A DNA stretch of 64,000 bases from Amphritea pacifica (GTDB lineage: Bacteria > Pseudomonadota > Gammaproteobacteria > Pseudomonadales > Balneatricaceae). Position 1 is the first letter of the stretch; every line of letters begins with the position of its first letter. The stretch lies in NCBI RefSeq assembly GCF_016924145.1, contig NZ_JAFFZO010000006.1, positions 1-64,000 on the forward strand. Direction: 5' to 3'. The position numbers and the translations under genes are program-made. Positions 28,258-37,126 of this stretch are shown here, one piece after another. The notes beneath the pieces were generated by a model. The model saw nothing but the letters and a program-made list of their open reading frames with translations. It searched no databases and was not told the origin of the DNA.

Positions 28258-28953
28258 ATGACGTCGGGTAAACGCGTTCTGATTGTTGACGACGAGGCTC
28301 CGATTCGCGAGATGATCGCTGTTGCACTCGAAATGGCTGGATACGATTGTATGGAAGCGGATTCCGCCCAGGCGGCACATCCCATGATCGTTGATCGTAA
28401 ACCGGATATGGTGCTGCTTGACTGGATGATGCCAGGTATCAGCGGTATCGAATTTGCGCGCCGTTTGCGTAAAGATGAAATGACGTCTGACATCCCGATT
28501 ATTATGCTGACGGCCAAAACCGATGAGGATAACAAGATTCAGGGACTTGAAACCGGTATTGATGACTACATTACCAAGCCGTTCTCCCCCCGGGAGCTGG
28601 TTGCTCGCCTGAAGACCGTGCTGCGCCGAACAACCCCAAAAGGCGTTGAAGAGCCGATCACCGTTGACAGCCTGACCCTGGATCCGGTGTCTCACCGGGT
28701 CAGTTCAGAGCTGAAACCACTGGAACTGGGCCCTACCGAGTTTCGCCTGTTGCAGTTTTTCATGACCCATCAGGATCGCGCCTACACCCGTAGTCAACTG
28801 CTGGATCTGGTCTGGGGTGGCAACGTCTACGTCGAAGAACGTACGGTTGATGTGCATATCCGTCGTCTGCGAAAAGCCCTGGGTGACCGTCACGACTACC
28901 TGATTCAGACCGTCCGCGGCACTGGTTACCGATTCTCTTCACAGGTCGCCTGA
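28258..28953 (+). CDS. phoB: Phosphate regulon response regulator PhoB
   Basis: 231 residues. Receiver domain with the acidic pair Asp11-Asp12, phospho-acceptor Asp55 (MVLLDWMMPG) and ITKPFSPRE lysine. C-terminal OmpR-type winged helix (TVDVHIRRLRKALG). Starts at the ATG at 28258, with GAGGTG upstream. The likely activator of the three Pho boxes in this window. 9 bp before phoR. Confidence 0.95.
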   Translation: MTSGKRVLIVDDEAPIREMIAVALEMAGYDCMEADSAQAAHPMIVDRKPDMVLLDWMMPGISGIEFARRLRKDEMTSDIPIIMLTAKTDEDNKIQGLETGIDDYITKPFSPRELVARLKTVLRRTTPKGVEEPITVDSLTLDPVSHRVSSELKPLELGPTEFRLLQFFMTHQDRAYTRSQLLDLVWGGNVYVEERTVDVHIRRLRKALGDRHDYLIQTVRGTGYRFSSQVA

Positions 28954-28962
28954 GCCTAGCCT

Positions 28963-30276
28963 ATGTACAACTCCAGCCATACAATAGCCGGCAACCTCCT
29001 GCTAACGGTGGTTGTGAGTTTGTTTCTGGGGTTTATTATCGGCTATCCCGGCTGGACTCTGGCGTTGGCGATGTCCCTCTGGGGGGCCTATCAGGTTAAA
29101 CAGTTCAATCGCTTACAGCGGTGGCTGATGCGCGAGGACCACACCGACGTGCCGGAAAGTAATGGTTACTGGGGGGAACTGTTTGATGAGATATCCCGGG
29201 ATCAGAAACGCCAGATTCAGCGTACCCAGTCACTGCGCAATGTGATTCACCGGTTTCAGCAATCCTCTGCCGCACTCAGCGATGCCATCGTCATTATTGA
29301 TGCCCAGAACCACCTGGAGTGGTGGAACAGAGCCGCGGAAAAACTCCTGGGGATGAAAACCCAGACCGACCGTGGCCGTTCGGTGATGAACCTGCTGCGT
29401 GACCCGCGCTTTGTCCGCTACTACCGCAAAAGCCAGTACGATGATCCCCTGCAACTGACATCCCCGGTACAGAAAGATACCGTTCTGGAGTACCGCATTA
29501 CCCGCTTTGGTGCCGGTGACCGGATTCTGGTGGCCCGCGATATCACCCGCCTCAAGCAACTGGAACAGACCCGGCAGGATTTCGTCGCCAACGCCTCTCA
29601 CGAGCTGCGCACGCCGCTGACAGTGATTCGGGGCTACCTTGAAACCTTCCTTGACCAGGAACTGCCCCGGCCGATGCTCCGGGGCCTGAGCCAGATGGAA
29701 AGCCAGTCCCGCCGGATGGAAAACCTGGTCGCCGACCTGCTGCTGCTTTCCCGACTGGAAACCAGTGCCCATGTCTCCGATGAACTGCCGATTCCGATTC
29801 ACTCAATGATCGCGCGCATCCGTGAAGACGGCCTGGTACTGGGACAGGAGAAGAATCAGATAATAGAGATGGACCTGGAGCAAGACAGCGCCCTGCTGGG
29901 GCAGGAGTCCGAGGTCTACAGCGCGATATCAAATCTGGTGTTCAACGCAGTGCGCTACACCCCCGCCGATGGCCATATAAAACTACGCTGGTGGACCGAT
30001 AAAGAGGGGGGGCATTTCGCCGTCAAAGACAACGGACCAGGGATCGACAGCATCCATCTGCCCCGCTTACAGGAGCGTTTCTACCGGGTTGATGAAAGCC
30101 GCTCGTCTGACAGCGGCGGTACCGGTCTCGGGCTGGCGATCGTCAAACACGTCATGCTGCGGCACGGCGGCAAACTCAGCATCAGCAGCCAATTGGGCAA
30201 AGGCAGCACATTTACCTGTCACTTTCCCCATGAACTGGTGATTCCCGCGGCCGAGAAAGTCAGAGCCAGGCAGTAA
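28963..30276 (+). CDS. phoR: Phosphate regulon sensor histidine kinase PhoR
   Basis: 437 residues: two close N-terminal membrane helices with almost no periplasmic loop (about 9-45), PAS domain (about 95-195), dimerisation/phosphotransfer segment with His213 (ASHELRTPLT), and ATPase boxes (NLVFNAVRYT, DNGPGI, GGTGLGLAIVKH). The lack of a periplasmic sensor fits phosphate sensing through PstSCAB-PhoU. Confidence 0.95.
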   Translation: MYNSSHTIAGNLLLTVVVSLFLGFIIGYPGWTLALAMSLWGAYQVKQFNRLQRWLMREDHTDVPESNGYWGELFDEISRDQKRQIQRTQSLRNVIHRFQQSSAALSDAIVIIDAQNHLEWWNRAAEKLLGMKTQTDRGRSVMNLLRDPRFVRYYRKSQYDDPLQLTSPVQKDTVLEYRITRFGAGDRILVARDITRLKQLEQTRQDFVANASHELRTPLTVIRGYLETFLDQELPRPMLRGLSQMESQSRRMENLVADLLLLSRLETSAHVSDELPIPIHSMIARIREDGLVLGQEKNQIIEMDLEQDSALLGQESEVYSAISNLVFNAVRYTPADGHIKLRWWTDKEGGHFAVKDNGPGIDSIHLPRLQERFYRVDESRSSDSGGTGLGLAIVKHVMLRHGGKLSISSQLGKGSTFTCHFPHELVIPAAEKVRARQ

Positions 30277-30303
30277 AAAAAACGCACCATCGGTACGTTT
30301 TTT
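30275..30303. terminator. Bidirectional terminator between phoR and cysZ
   Basis: AAAAAACG-c-ACC-atc-GGT-a-CGTTTTTT hairpin immediately after the phoR stop. T runs on both strands. Confidence 0.8.
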
Positions 30304-30332
30304 AGCCCCCACTCGACCGCCTGCTTAGCCCG

Positions 30333-31133
30333 TCAGCCTCGCTTATCGTTTAACTGCCGCTGACCGGTTAACCCTGTAAGATCGATCTCACCTCCATCGG
30401 TATACTCTTCAACCCAGAAGATCGTCGCGCCAACCACAGCCGCAGGCATGATCAGCAGATTAAGCAGCGGAATCATCATGCCGACAGAGATCAGTCCACC
30501 AAACCCCACTGAGGTCAGCCGACGCTGCTTCAGGGAGTCTTTCATATCACGAAAGCTCACCCGGTTATTATCCATCGGGTAATCACAGTACTGAATCGCC
30601 ATCATCCAGCAGCCAAACAGAAACAGCAGCACCGGCGCCACCATACCCAATACCGGGATAAACGTCAGGATCATCAGGAACAGCAATCGCGGCAGGTAAT
30701 AAAACAGTTTAGAGAGCTCCCGGGCCACCGTCCGGGGAATCAGCGCCAGAATCTCCTTCCAGCCGGAGTCGGTGATGGTCACCCCCCGTAAACGCTGCTC
30801 AACTTTCTCGGACAGAATGCCATTGAACGGGGCCGCAATAATGTTGGCTACAACACTGAAACTGTAATACACCGTAATCAGTACCAACGCCGCAATCAGA
30901 GGCCAGAGAAGGTAACGTAAAAACTGCAGCCAGTCCCAGTCCGGCAGGATTGAACCGAGCAGATAGTCAATCCAGTAGCCCATCTGATCAAACAACAACC
31001 AGATTGCGCCGGTAAACAGAAAAATATTGATCAACAGAGGCACCACAACAAAGTGCCGAATTCCCTTCTCTGGCAACATCGCCAGACCACGCAAAAAGAA
31101 GTTTGCGCCGCGTAACGGATTTCCTTTCATCAT
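30333..31133 (-). CDS. cysZ: Sulfate transporter CysZ
   Basis: 266 residues with four or more hydrophobic segments and the conserved start GANFFLRGLAMLPEKGIRHFVVVPLLIN, plus FSVVANIIAAPFNGILSEKVE and WMMAIQYCDYPMDNN, all family signatures. CysZ is an EI24-fold inner-membrane sulfate channel feeding cysteine synthesis. The usual neighbours zipA/cysK are absent; a small membrane protein gene lies upstream. Confidence 0.9.
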   Translation of the reverse strand: MMKGNPLRGANFFLRGLAMLPEKGIRHFVVVPLLINIFLFTGAIWLLFDQMGYWIDYLLGSILPDWDWLQFLRYLLWPLIAALVLITVYYSFSVVANIIAAPFNGILSEKVEQRLRGVTITDSGWKEILALIPRTVARELSKLFYYLPRLLFLMILTFIPVLGMVAPVLLFLFGCWMMAIQYCDYPMDNNRVSFRDMKDSLKQRRLTSVGFGGLISVGMMIPLLNLLIMPAAVVGATIFWVEEYTDGGEIDLTGLTGQRQLNDKRG

Positions 31134-31159
31134 TTCCTCAATGGGTTAACAGATCAAAA

Positions 31160-31384
31160 TCAGGCAAAAAAGTGGTTATAAAAACGCACAATCACAGCCA
31201 GAACCATCATCGACAGACCTATCCGGTTGATCAGAAATTCCCGTTTGGTAAAACTGATCGTTGCCTGCCAGAATATAATTATCGACTTGAAATCACTGGT
31301 GCGCAGCACATAGAGTATCAGTGACACCAGAAATACGCCAAGACCGACCATCATTAACAGCTGTTCCGCCACTGCCAGAGTCAT
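31160..31384 (-). CDS. Small two-helix membrane protein, hypothetical
   Basis: 74 residues with hydrophobic segments at about 6-26 and 52-68, joined by a basic/aromatic loop (SDFKSIIIFWQATISFTKREFL). Not recognised. It ends 26 bp before cysZ on the same strand, so co-transcription is possible. The ATG at 31384 lacks a strong ribosome site. Coding is supported by the paired membrane segments and position. Confidence 0.5.
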   Translation of the reverse strand: MTLAVAEQLLMMVGLGVFLVSLILYVLRTSDFKSIIIFWQATISFTKREFLINRIGLSMMVLAVIVRFYNHFFA

Positions 31385-31529
31385 TTTATCATCACCATTA
31401 GTTACTATTCAGAGCGCTAAGATTAACAGAAATAGTCTGCAATAGTGGCTGGTTTAGCCTATAACTTTATGTGAATATAAAATTTTCCTGTTCCTTTTTT
31501 CCTCTTCTTTTTATTCACCGGAGTCTCCT

Positions 31530-32474
31530 ATGCATGCAATATCAATTCATCAGTTTGGCGGTACAGAAGAGCTAATTTACAGTAAACAAGCCAAACCTCA
31601 GCTTAACCCAGGCGAGGTGCTGGTTAAGACCACCGCCACCGGAGTAAATCCGATTGACTGGAAAACCTGCTCCGGCGGAGGGGCTAGTGGCTTTGTCGAA
31701 GAGTTCCCGTTTATTCCCGGCTGGGAGTTTTCAGGTGTGATTGCCGACCCGGGTGATACGGGTTACAAGGTCGATGACGCAGTGTTTGGTATGATCAGAT
31801 TCCCCCAGCCTGCCGGCTGCTATGCCGAATACATCGCCGCACCAGCCGCGCAGATCGCCCGCTTGCCGGATGCTGTTGATCTGATGATGGCCGGCGGTCT
31901 GGCCACGGCCAGTCTGACCGCCTGGCAGGCACTATTCAATAAAGGAGAACTGCAAACCGGCCAGCAGGTGCTGGTACTGGGTGCCGCGGGCGGCGTGGGT
32001 CACCTCGCGGTGCAGCTGGCTCAATGGGCCGGGGCCCATGTCACTGGAACAGCCTCGATGCACAATCATGAGTTTCTAGCAGAACTGGGGTGCGAACGTG
32101 CCATCGATTACCATACCCAGAGTCTCAATGAGTATAGCAACAGCATGGATCTGATTATCGACTGCGTGGGGGGAGATACCGGCATCGGAGCCCTGCCCTG
32201 TCTCAAACCCAACGGCGTCTTAGTCACCCTGCCCTCGGTAACCAAAGAGCAGGTGATCGCCGCAGGTGCCGCCCAGAAGCGGCGTGTTGAACCCATTTTC
32301 TGCGAACCATCAGCAGAGCAGTTAAGCCGCATCGCTCAGTTGGTGGCCGACGAGGACCTGAAGTTGCACATCGGCGAGACATTCCCGCTGGAAAAGGCCG
32401 CTGAAGCGTTCGAACTGAGCAAGAGCGGCCATGTCTGCGGCAAACTGATTCTGACCGTCAATGGTCAGGCTTAA
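31530..32474 (+). CDS. Zinc-type alcohol dehydrogenase-like / quinone oxidoreductase
   Basis: 314 residues, medium-chain reductase superfamily. GroES-like N-domain (GEVLVKTTATGVNPIDWK) and Rossmann domain with the NADPH motif VLGAAGGVGHLAVQLA. The structural and catalytic zinc cysteines of true alcohol dehydrogenases are missing, so it is a quinone-oxidoreductase/enoyl-reductase type acting on electrophilic carbonyls with NADPH. Strong GGAG-type ribosome site. Single gene. Substrate not predictable. Confidence 0.85.
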   Translation: MHAISIHQFGGTEELIYSKQAKPQLNPGEVLVKTTATGVNPIDWKTCSGGGASGFVEEFPFIPGWEFSGVIADPGDTGYKVDDAVFGMIRFPQPAGCYAEYIAAPAAQIARLPDAVDLMMAGGLATASLTAWQALFNKGELQTGQQVLVLGAAGGVGHLAVQLAQWAGAHVTGTASMHNHEFLAELGCERAIDYHTQSLNEYSNSMDLIIDCVGGDTGIGALPCLKPNGVLVTLPSVTKEQVIAAGAAQKRRVEPIFCEPSAEQLSRIAQLVADEDLKLHIGETFPLEKAAEAFELSKSGHVCGKLILTVNGQA

Positions 32475-32481
32475 ATACCCC

Positions 32482-33279
32482 TCAGGAGTTTACTCCGGGC
32501 GTTTGAGAGAGATAATCCGCCTGCAGTTGTTGTAACTGCATCACGACCTTCACCACAGAACGGTCTACCAACGCAGGCAACATAGCGCCGGGGCGGGCTT
32601 TAGATACCTGAATGGTCCGTTCCAGCGCATAGCTAAGTTGCTCTAACTGTTGATTAATCTGGGGGGTGTTCTGTGGCAGCTCCTGCAACGCCGCCATATT
32701 GCTGCGCAGCTCGCCGGAAATTGCGTCATAAGAGGTATTCGCCTCTGCCGCAACGCCCCAGGCGGTCATCGCGTAAAGTACCACTAACTGCTGGCAAAGC
32801 AGCTCCTGCTGGCCCAGCAACGACAACGGCCGGGCGTTGTCGTCCGGTTTCGCCAATACAACTTTTTCCAGAGTGGCATCCGCCTGACTAAGGAGTATTT
32901 CGTTCCCGGAATAAAGCTCTTTAAAATGCATCTTATCGGCTTTGCGCTGATACAGCTTTTGCGCCGACTGCCAGCTTTGCCCCAGCCGTACCAGCTGTTG
33001 CTGTACCGCCCCATCGGCAACAAAATCAGTCAGTTGCTGTTGTTGCGCAGAAAACTTCTGAGTAGCCTGCGTCAGTTGCTCATCGGCGTTACGGGCACGA
33101 ACCCCCAACGCAGAGAACAGATAACTTTTCAGCATCACCTGTGTCAGCGTCCGCTGCTGTGCCGCCATAGCGATCGCTTCAGCCTGAGTGTTGATTTCTG
33201 CAGCCCGGGCTAAACCCGCCAGACAGACGGTCATTAGTAGGGTCGAGATTGATGCTTTGATGATTTTTTTAGTCTTCAT
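32482..33279 (-). CDS. Secreted PilJ-domain (type IV pili MCP N-terminal-like) protein
   Basis: 265 residues from the ATG at 33279. Signal peptide (to ARA, near residue 26), then two copies of the helical PilJ/NarX-type ligand-binding module: the first begins QRTLTQVMLKSYLFSALGV, the second LLGQQELLCQQLVVLY. No membrane anchor or signalling domain, so it should stay in the periplasm. It is 13 bp after the ChpA-like kinase on the same strand. It may bind a ligand and present it to the PilJ receptor, but that is inference. Confidence 0.75.
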   Translation of the reverse strand: MKTKKIIKASISTLLMTVCLAGLARAAEINTQAEAIAMAAQQRTLTQVMLKSYLFSALGVRARNADEQLTQATQKFSAQQQQLTDFVADGAVQQQLVRLGQSWQSAQKLYQRKADKMHFKELYSGNEILLSQADATLEKVVLAKPDDNARPLSLLGQQELLCQQLVVLYAMTAWGVAAEANTSYDAISGELRSNMAALQELPQNTPQINQQLEQLSYALERTIQVSKARPGAMLPALVDRSVVKVVMQLQQLQADYLSQTPGVNS

Positions 33280-33292
33280 ATCAATACTGTCT

Positions 33293-36200
33293 TCAGGCTG
33301 TTTGAGTGGTAGTTTGTAACAGAGTCTGCACATGATCCAATAGCGCATTTTCAGTCCAGGGTTTTGTCAGAAAAACACTGACACCCGAGTTCTGAGCTTC
33401 ATCACGATGCCGCTGGGTGTTTCTCGAAGTGATCATCAGTACCGGAATATCGCTCATCCCTTCCCGGCCACGAATCGTACTGGTCAGCTCCATACCGCCC
33501 ATCCGGGGCATCTCCAGGTCGGTCAGTACCAGATCCGGACGTTTTTTACGCATCTGATTCATCGCATCCAGTCCATCGATAGCGGTGCTGACATCATAGC
33601 CGGTGTCCCGTAGCAGGGTAGACAACGAAGCCCGCGCACTGAGAGAGTCATCCACCACCAGCAGTTTCGGCAGGCCCAGATCGCTCTGCACCGCTACCGG
33701 ATTAAATAGGTTGTGCTGACTCGCCAGCTTATAACGGATTCGGGCGGGCAGATCGATGACCGCGGCGGTATCACCATTGGCGAGAATCGTCAGCCCGGGA
33801 ATGCCCGGCAGGTCAGGCAGATAATCCCCCATCTGCTTGAATGCCAGTTCCCGGTGCGCGATCAGCTCACGCACCATGACCGCAACCTTCTCCCCCTGCC
33901 CCAGATTAACCAGCAATACCGGATGAACCTCTCCCGCGGTGTAGGGAGTGCCGTATTCACCCAACAGTGCTTCCAGGCCGTAAGCAGGAAACTGTTCGCC
34001 ATTATGCTCAAATATCATTCCCTCAGTTGTATCACTCAGCGTTCCATCCAGCGATATCATGGTCTGCTCCAGACCATGGCTGGCCAGGGCATAGATCTGC
34101 CCACCGGCACGAACCAACAGGGTTTTTATCATCAGCGAACTGGAGGGCATCGATAACACGAAAGTGGTTCCTTCTCCCGCCTCTGAGCGGATATCCAGAA
34201 CGCCCTGCAACCGCATGATCTGCTGATGCACAACGTCCATGCCGATCCCCCGGCCGGAGAGCTGACTGATCTCATCCCGGGTCGAAAATCCGGGGATAAG
34301 AATCAACCGCTCGGCGTCACGCTTGCTTAACTGCACCTCAGTGTCGATCAGCCCGCGCTGAATAGCCACTTCACGAATCCGCTCGGCATCAATCCCCCGG
34401 CCATCATCGCTACACTCCACCCGGACCTGATCCTGATCCAGCCAGAAGCGCAGCACAATGCGCCCCTGCTCTGCTTTACCCTGACGCTGCCGCTGTTGCG
34501 GGCTTTCCAGGCCGTGATCAACCGCGTTGCGGATAATATGCATCAGCGGGTCGGTGAGCTGACTGAGAATATGACTGTCGATCCGGACCGCCTCTCCCTC
34601 GATAATCAGCTCCGCCTGTTTTCCGGTACTGCGACACGCCTGACGAACCACCCGGTGTAGTCTGGCAGCGATCGATTTAACTTCTACCAACCGGGTACTG
34701 AGTACCTGTTCCAGGGTCTCTTTCTGCACCCCGGACTGGATAATATGCAGCTCTCCGGTACGACGGATATGGCGGTCCATCAGTTGCTCTACCTCCTGGA
34801 TATCCGCAGCCGCCTCCTGTAGCCGGGACATACTGGTATGCATCTCGTTATAACGATCCATCTCCAGCGGATCAAAGTTGTCATCGGTATCGGTTGCCGG
34901 CTGCATGGTAAACTGTTCATGCAGTTGCTGTTCAAGTTCAAACATGATCCGCTGCAAAACCCGCTGACGATCGCGGCTGAGACGAACATAACTGCGCAGC
35001 TGCGTAATCTGTTCATTTAACTGGGTATTCAGGGTGGTGCCTTCACCGGCAAGACGCATCAGCTCATCCAGCGTTGCCTGAGGAACACGGAAAACGGTCT
35101 GCTCCCGGGAACTCTCAGCAGCATCCTGGGGAGGCTCCTCCTCTGCCAGAGACAGCGCTGTTTCAGTATCCGGCCCCTGCACGGTTAACGGCTGTGTCTG
35201 TATTGGCACAACCTCGCTGTCGCTCAGTTCCAGCCCTTCACTGCGTAAGCGATAATGCCAGTCCATTAACAGCTGCAGCATCGCCCGGACGTTCTCAGGC
35301 GCGGCCGACTGATTTATTACCGCCTCACACATCATCGCCAGCGTATCGGTTATCGCCGTCAGGTCATTGCAAAGCTGTGTACCCGGCTGCTGTCCCGCTT
35401 CGGTATAGAGTTCAAAGATATCTTCCAGCCGGTGAGTCAGGTTGGCTATACCACTGATACCCGCCATATTGGCCAGACCTTTAAGCGTATGCGCTGCACG
35501 TTGTGCCTCTCGTATTGCTTCAGGGTTCTGCCGTTCGGCTATAGACTGAAGCTGTTCTGACAACTGCTCAGACAAAACCGGCAACTCACTGAACAGCATA
35601 TCCAGCAGCTGGGGATCAATATCTGCGGCGATATCCAGCTGGATATCGCTGTCGTCAGCCCATTCCTGCTCAATACTGTGCGCAGTTTGCAGTCTTGCCA
35701 GTGACAACAAGCCGCCAATATAGCTGATCTGCTCTTCGGTCGGACTGGCGGGAAGCTCCAGCGCTTCAAGCTGATCCAGCAACACCTGCTGCCGGGAAAG
35801 ATCATTAATGTCGTCCAGATAACTGACCAGATCACTGAGCAGGGCACTGATCTGCAAGAGCATTTGCCCCTGCAACTGCGCCGGATAACGCTGTAACCAG
35901 TCGATATTGACCTGCAACCCCAGCACAATGTCCGCCGCACCGCTCAGATGAACCGTATGCATCGCCCGAATCACCGGGTCTAATAGCTTTTGCGAGTTTT
36001 CCAGCAGCGCTTCAGCCGTATCAGTGTTGCCGCCGTTCTGCTGCCACAGTGATTCAAGCTGTTGCAGCGAACCGGTGAGCATCTCCAGCACCGCCGGATC
36101 CAGCTGTGGTCCCGGTTGTTGCAACTGCTCCAGAGCCACCTGACAGAATAACGGCGGGTGCTCTGCGGGGAGAGACTCTGCGGGAGACTGCTCTGCGGGC

Positions 36201-37105
36201 TCAGGCAGCGCCCCGACCTCAACAGCCAGTACCGGAGGCTCCGGGTCAGTGGACGGAGCTGCATCAGAAACAGTCTGAGCGGGCGGATTCAGCCGTTGCA
36301 GATCAGATAACAGCAGTGGCTGTAAAAACGCCCGGTCATCCTCCGGCAAGGGTTCCTGCCAGCAGGGAGCGCTCATCAGAGACAACAACGGCGCCACAGC
36401 GTCCTCTTGCAGCGTGGTCAGCAGCAAGGTTGCCTGTTGCTGCAGTTCAGCACGCTGTGGACTTTCGCACTCCGATTGCCACAGTTCCGCCAGCAGAGCA
36501 AACAGATCGGCAAAGCCGGTATACGCCTCATCACCCGCCAGCTCTGCCAACTGGTGAAGCTTAGCTATGCCGCTATCAGTTTCCAATTCAGCGAGCTGAC
36601 TGAGCTGTTTTACCCAGCTGTTGGGAAGTGAACTGCTGGTAGTTTCTTCAACCTCTGCTGCGGTTTCAGACACCCTCTCCAACGCTGTAGCAGACACAGT
36701 CTCAGAAAGCTGAACGGTCAGCTTCTCACAGTCCTGTGCCAGCAACTCTGCCAGAAACTCGCAATCCTCTTCGGGCAGCGGCTCTGGCCAGTGGCTGTCA
36801 CTCAGACTGGCAAGAAGATACTGCCAGACACCACTGCCCGGCCGATGAATAAGATCCTCCAGCGCGTTATGGAAATCCAGCAACAGCACCCGCTGCTCGG
36901 AAGGCTCTTCAATCTGATCAAGCTGCTCGAGCTGTTCGGCAAATAATGCCAGACCATCAGCAATGCCCAGTAACCCGGCTTCGCTGAAGGGATCAACCAG
37001 CTGTTGCAACGCCTCAGCCAGGTCTGCAGCATCGGGCTGGTCATCCACCTGCCGCTGTAATTGGGTCAGAAACTGTTCTGCTGCGGTGATACTTTCAAGG
37101 ATCAT
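33293..37105 (-). CDS. chpA: ChpA-like hybrid chemosensory kinase
   Basis: 1270 residues. The N-terminal ~490 residues are FimL/ChpA-like helical modules, including an internal repeat (WPEPLPEEDCEFLAELL at 106 and WQEPLPEDDRAFLQPLL at 249). A phosphotransfer domain follows with His539 (AAHTLKGLANMAG), then dimerisation and ATPase regions (RNAVDHGLESP, DDGRGID, SGRGIGMDVV), a CheW-like domain and a C-terminal receiver (LLVVDDS, LVLTDLEMP). Much shorter than Pseudomonas ChpA (~2470 residues, several Hpt domains). Expected to autophosphorylate and pass phosphate to the PilG/PilH-like receivers. Confidence 0.85.
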   Translation of the reverse strand: MILESITAAEQFLTQLQRQVDDQPDAADLAEALQQLVDPFSEAGLLGIADGLALFAEQLEQLDQIEEPSEQRVLLLDFHNALEDLIHRPGSGVWQYLLASLSDSHWPEPLPEEDCEFLAELLAQDCEKLTVQLSETVSATALERVSETAAEVEETTSSSLPNSWVKQLSQLAELETDSGIAKLHQLAELAGDEAYTGFADLFALLAELWQSECESPQRAELQQQATLLLTTLQEDAVAPLLSLMSAPCWQEPLPEDDRAFLQPLLLSDLQRLNPPAQTVSDAAPSTDPEPPVLAVEVGALPEPAEQSPAESLPAEHPPLFCQVALEQLQQPGPQLDPAVLEMLTGSLQQLESLWQQNGGNTDTAEALLENSQKLLDPVIRAMHTVHLSGAADIVLGLQVNIDWLQRYPAQLQGQMLLQISALLSDLVSYLDDINDLSRQQVLLDQLEALELPASPTEEQISYIGGLLSLARLQTAHSIEQEWADDSDIQLDIAADIDPQLLDMLFSELPVLSEQLSEQLQSIAERQNPEAIREAQRAAHTLKGLANMAGISGIANLTHRLEDIFELYTEAGQQPGTQLCNDLTAITDTLAMMCEAVINQSAAPENVRAMLQLLMDWHYRLRSEGLELSDSEVVPIQTQPLTVQGPDTETALSLAEEEPPQDAAESSREQTVFRVPQATLDELMRLAGEGTTLNTQLNEQITQLRSYVRLSRDRQRVLQRIMFELEQQLHEQFTMQPATDTDDNFDPLEMDRYNEMHTSMSRLQEAAADIQEVEQLMDRHIRRTGELHIIQSGVQKETLEQVLSTRLVEVKSIAARLHRVVRQACRSTGKQAELIIEGEAVRIDSHILSQLTDPLMHIIRNAVDHGLESPQQRQRQGKAEQGRIVLRFWLDQDQVRVECSDDGRGIDAERIREVAIQRGLIDTEVQLSKRDAERLILIPGFSTRDEISQLSGRGIGMDVVHQQIMRLQGVLDIRSEAGEGTTFVLSMPSSSLMIKTLLVRAGGQIYALASHGLEQTMISLDGTLSDTTEGMIFEHNGEQFPAYGLEALLGEYGTPYTAGEVHPVLLVNLGQGEKVAVMVRELIAHRELAFKQMGDYLPDLPGIPGLTILANGDTAAVIDLPARIRYKLASQHNLFNPVAVQSDLGLPKLLVVDDSLSARASLSTLLRDTGYDVSTAIDGLDAMNQMRKKRPDLVLTDLEMPRMGGMELTSTIRGREGMSDIPVLMITSRNTQRHRDEAQNSGVSVFLTKPWTENALLDHVQTLLQTTTQTA

Positions 37106-37126
37106 GCTATCTGCCTGTCAGGTGAC

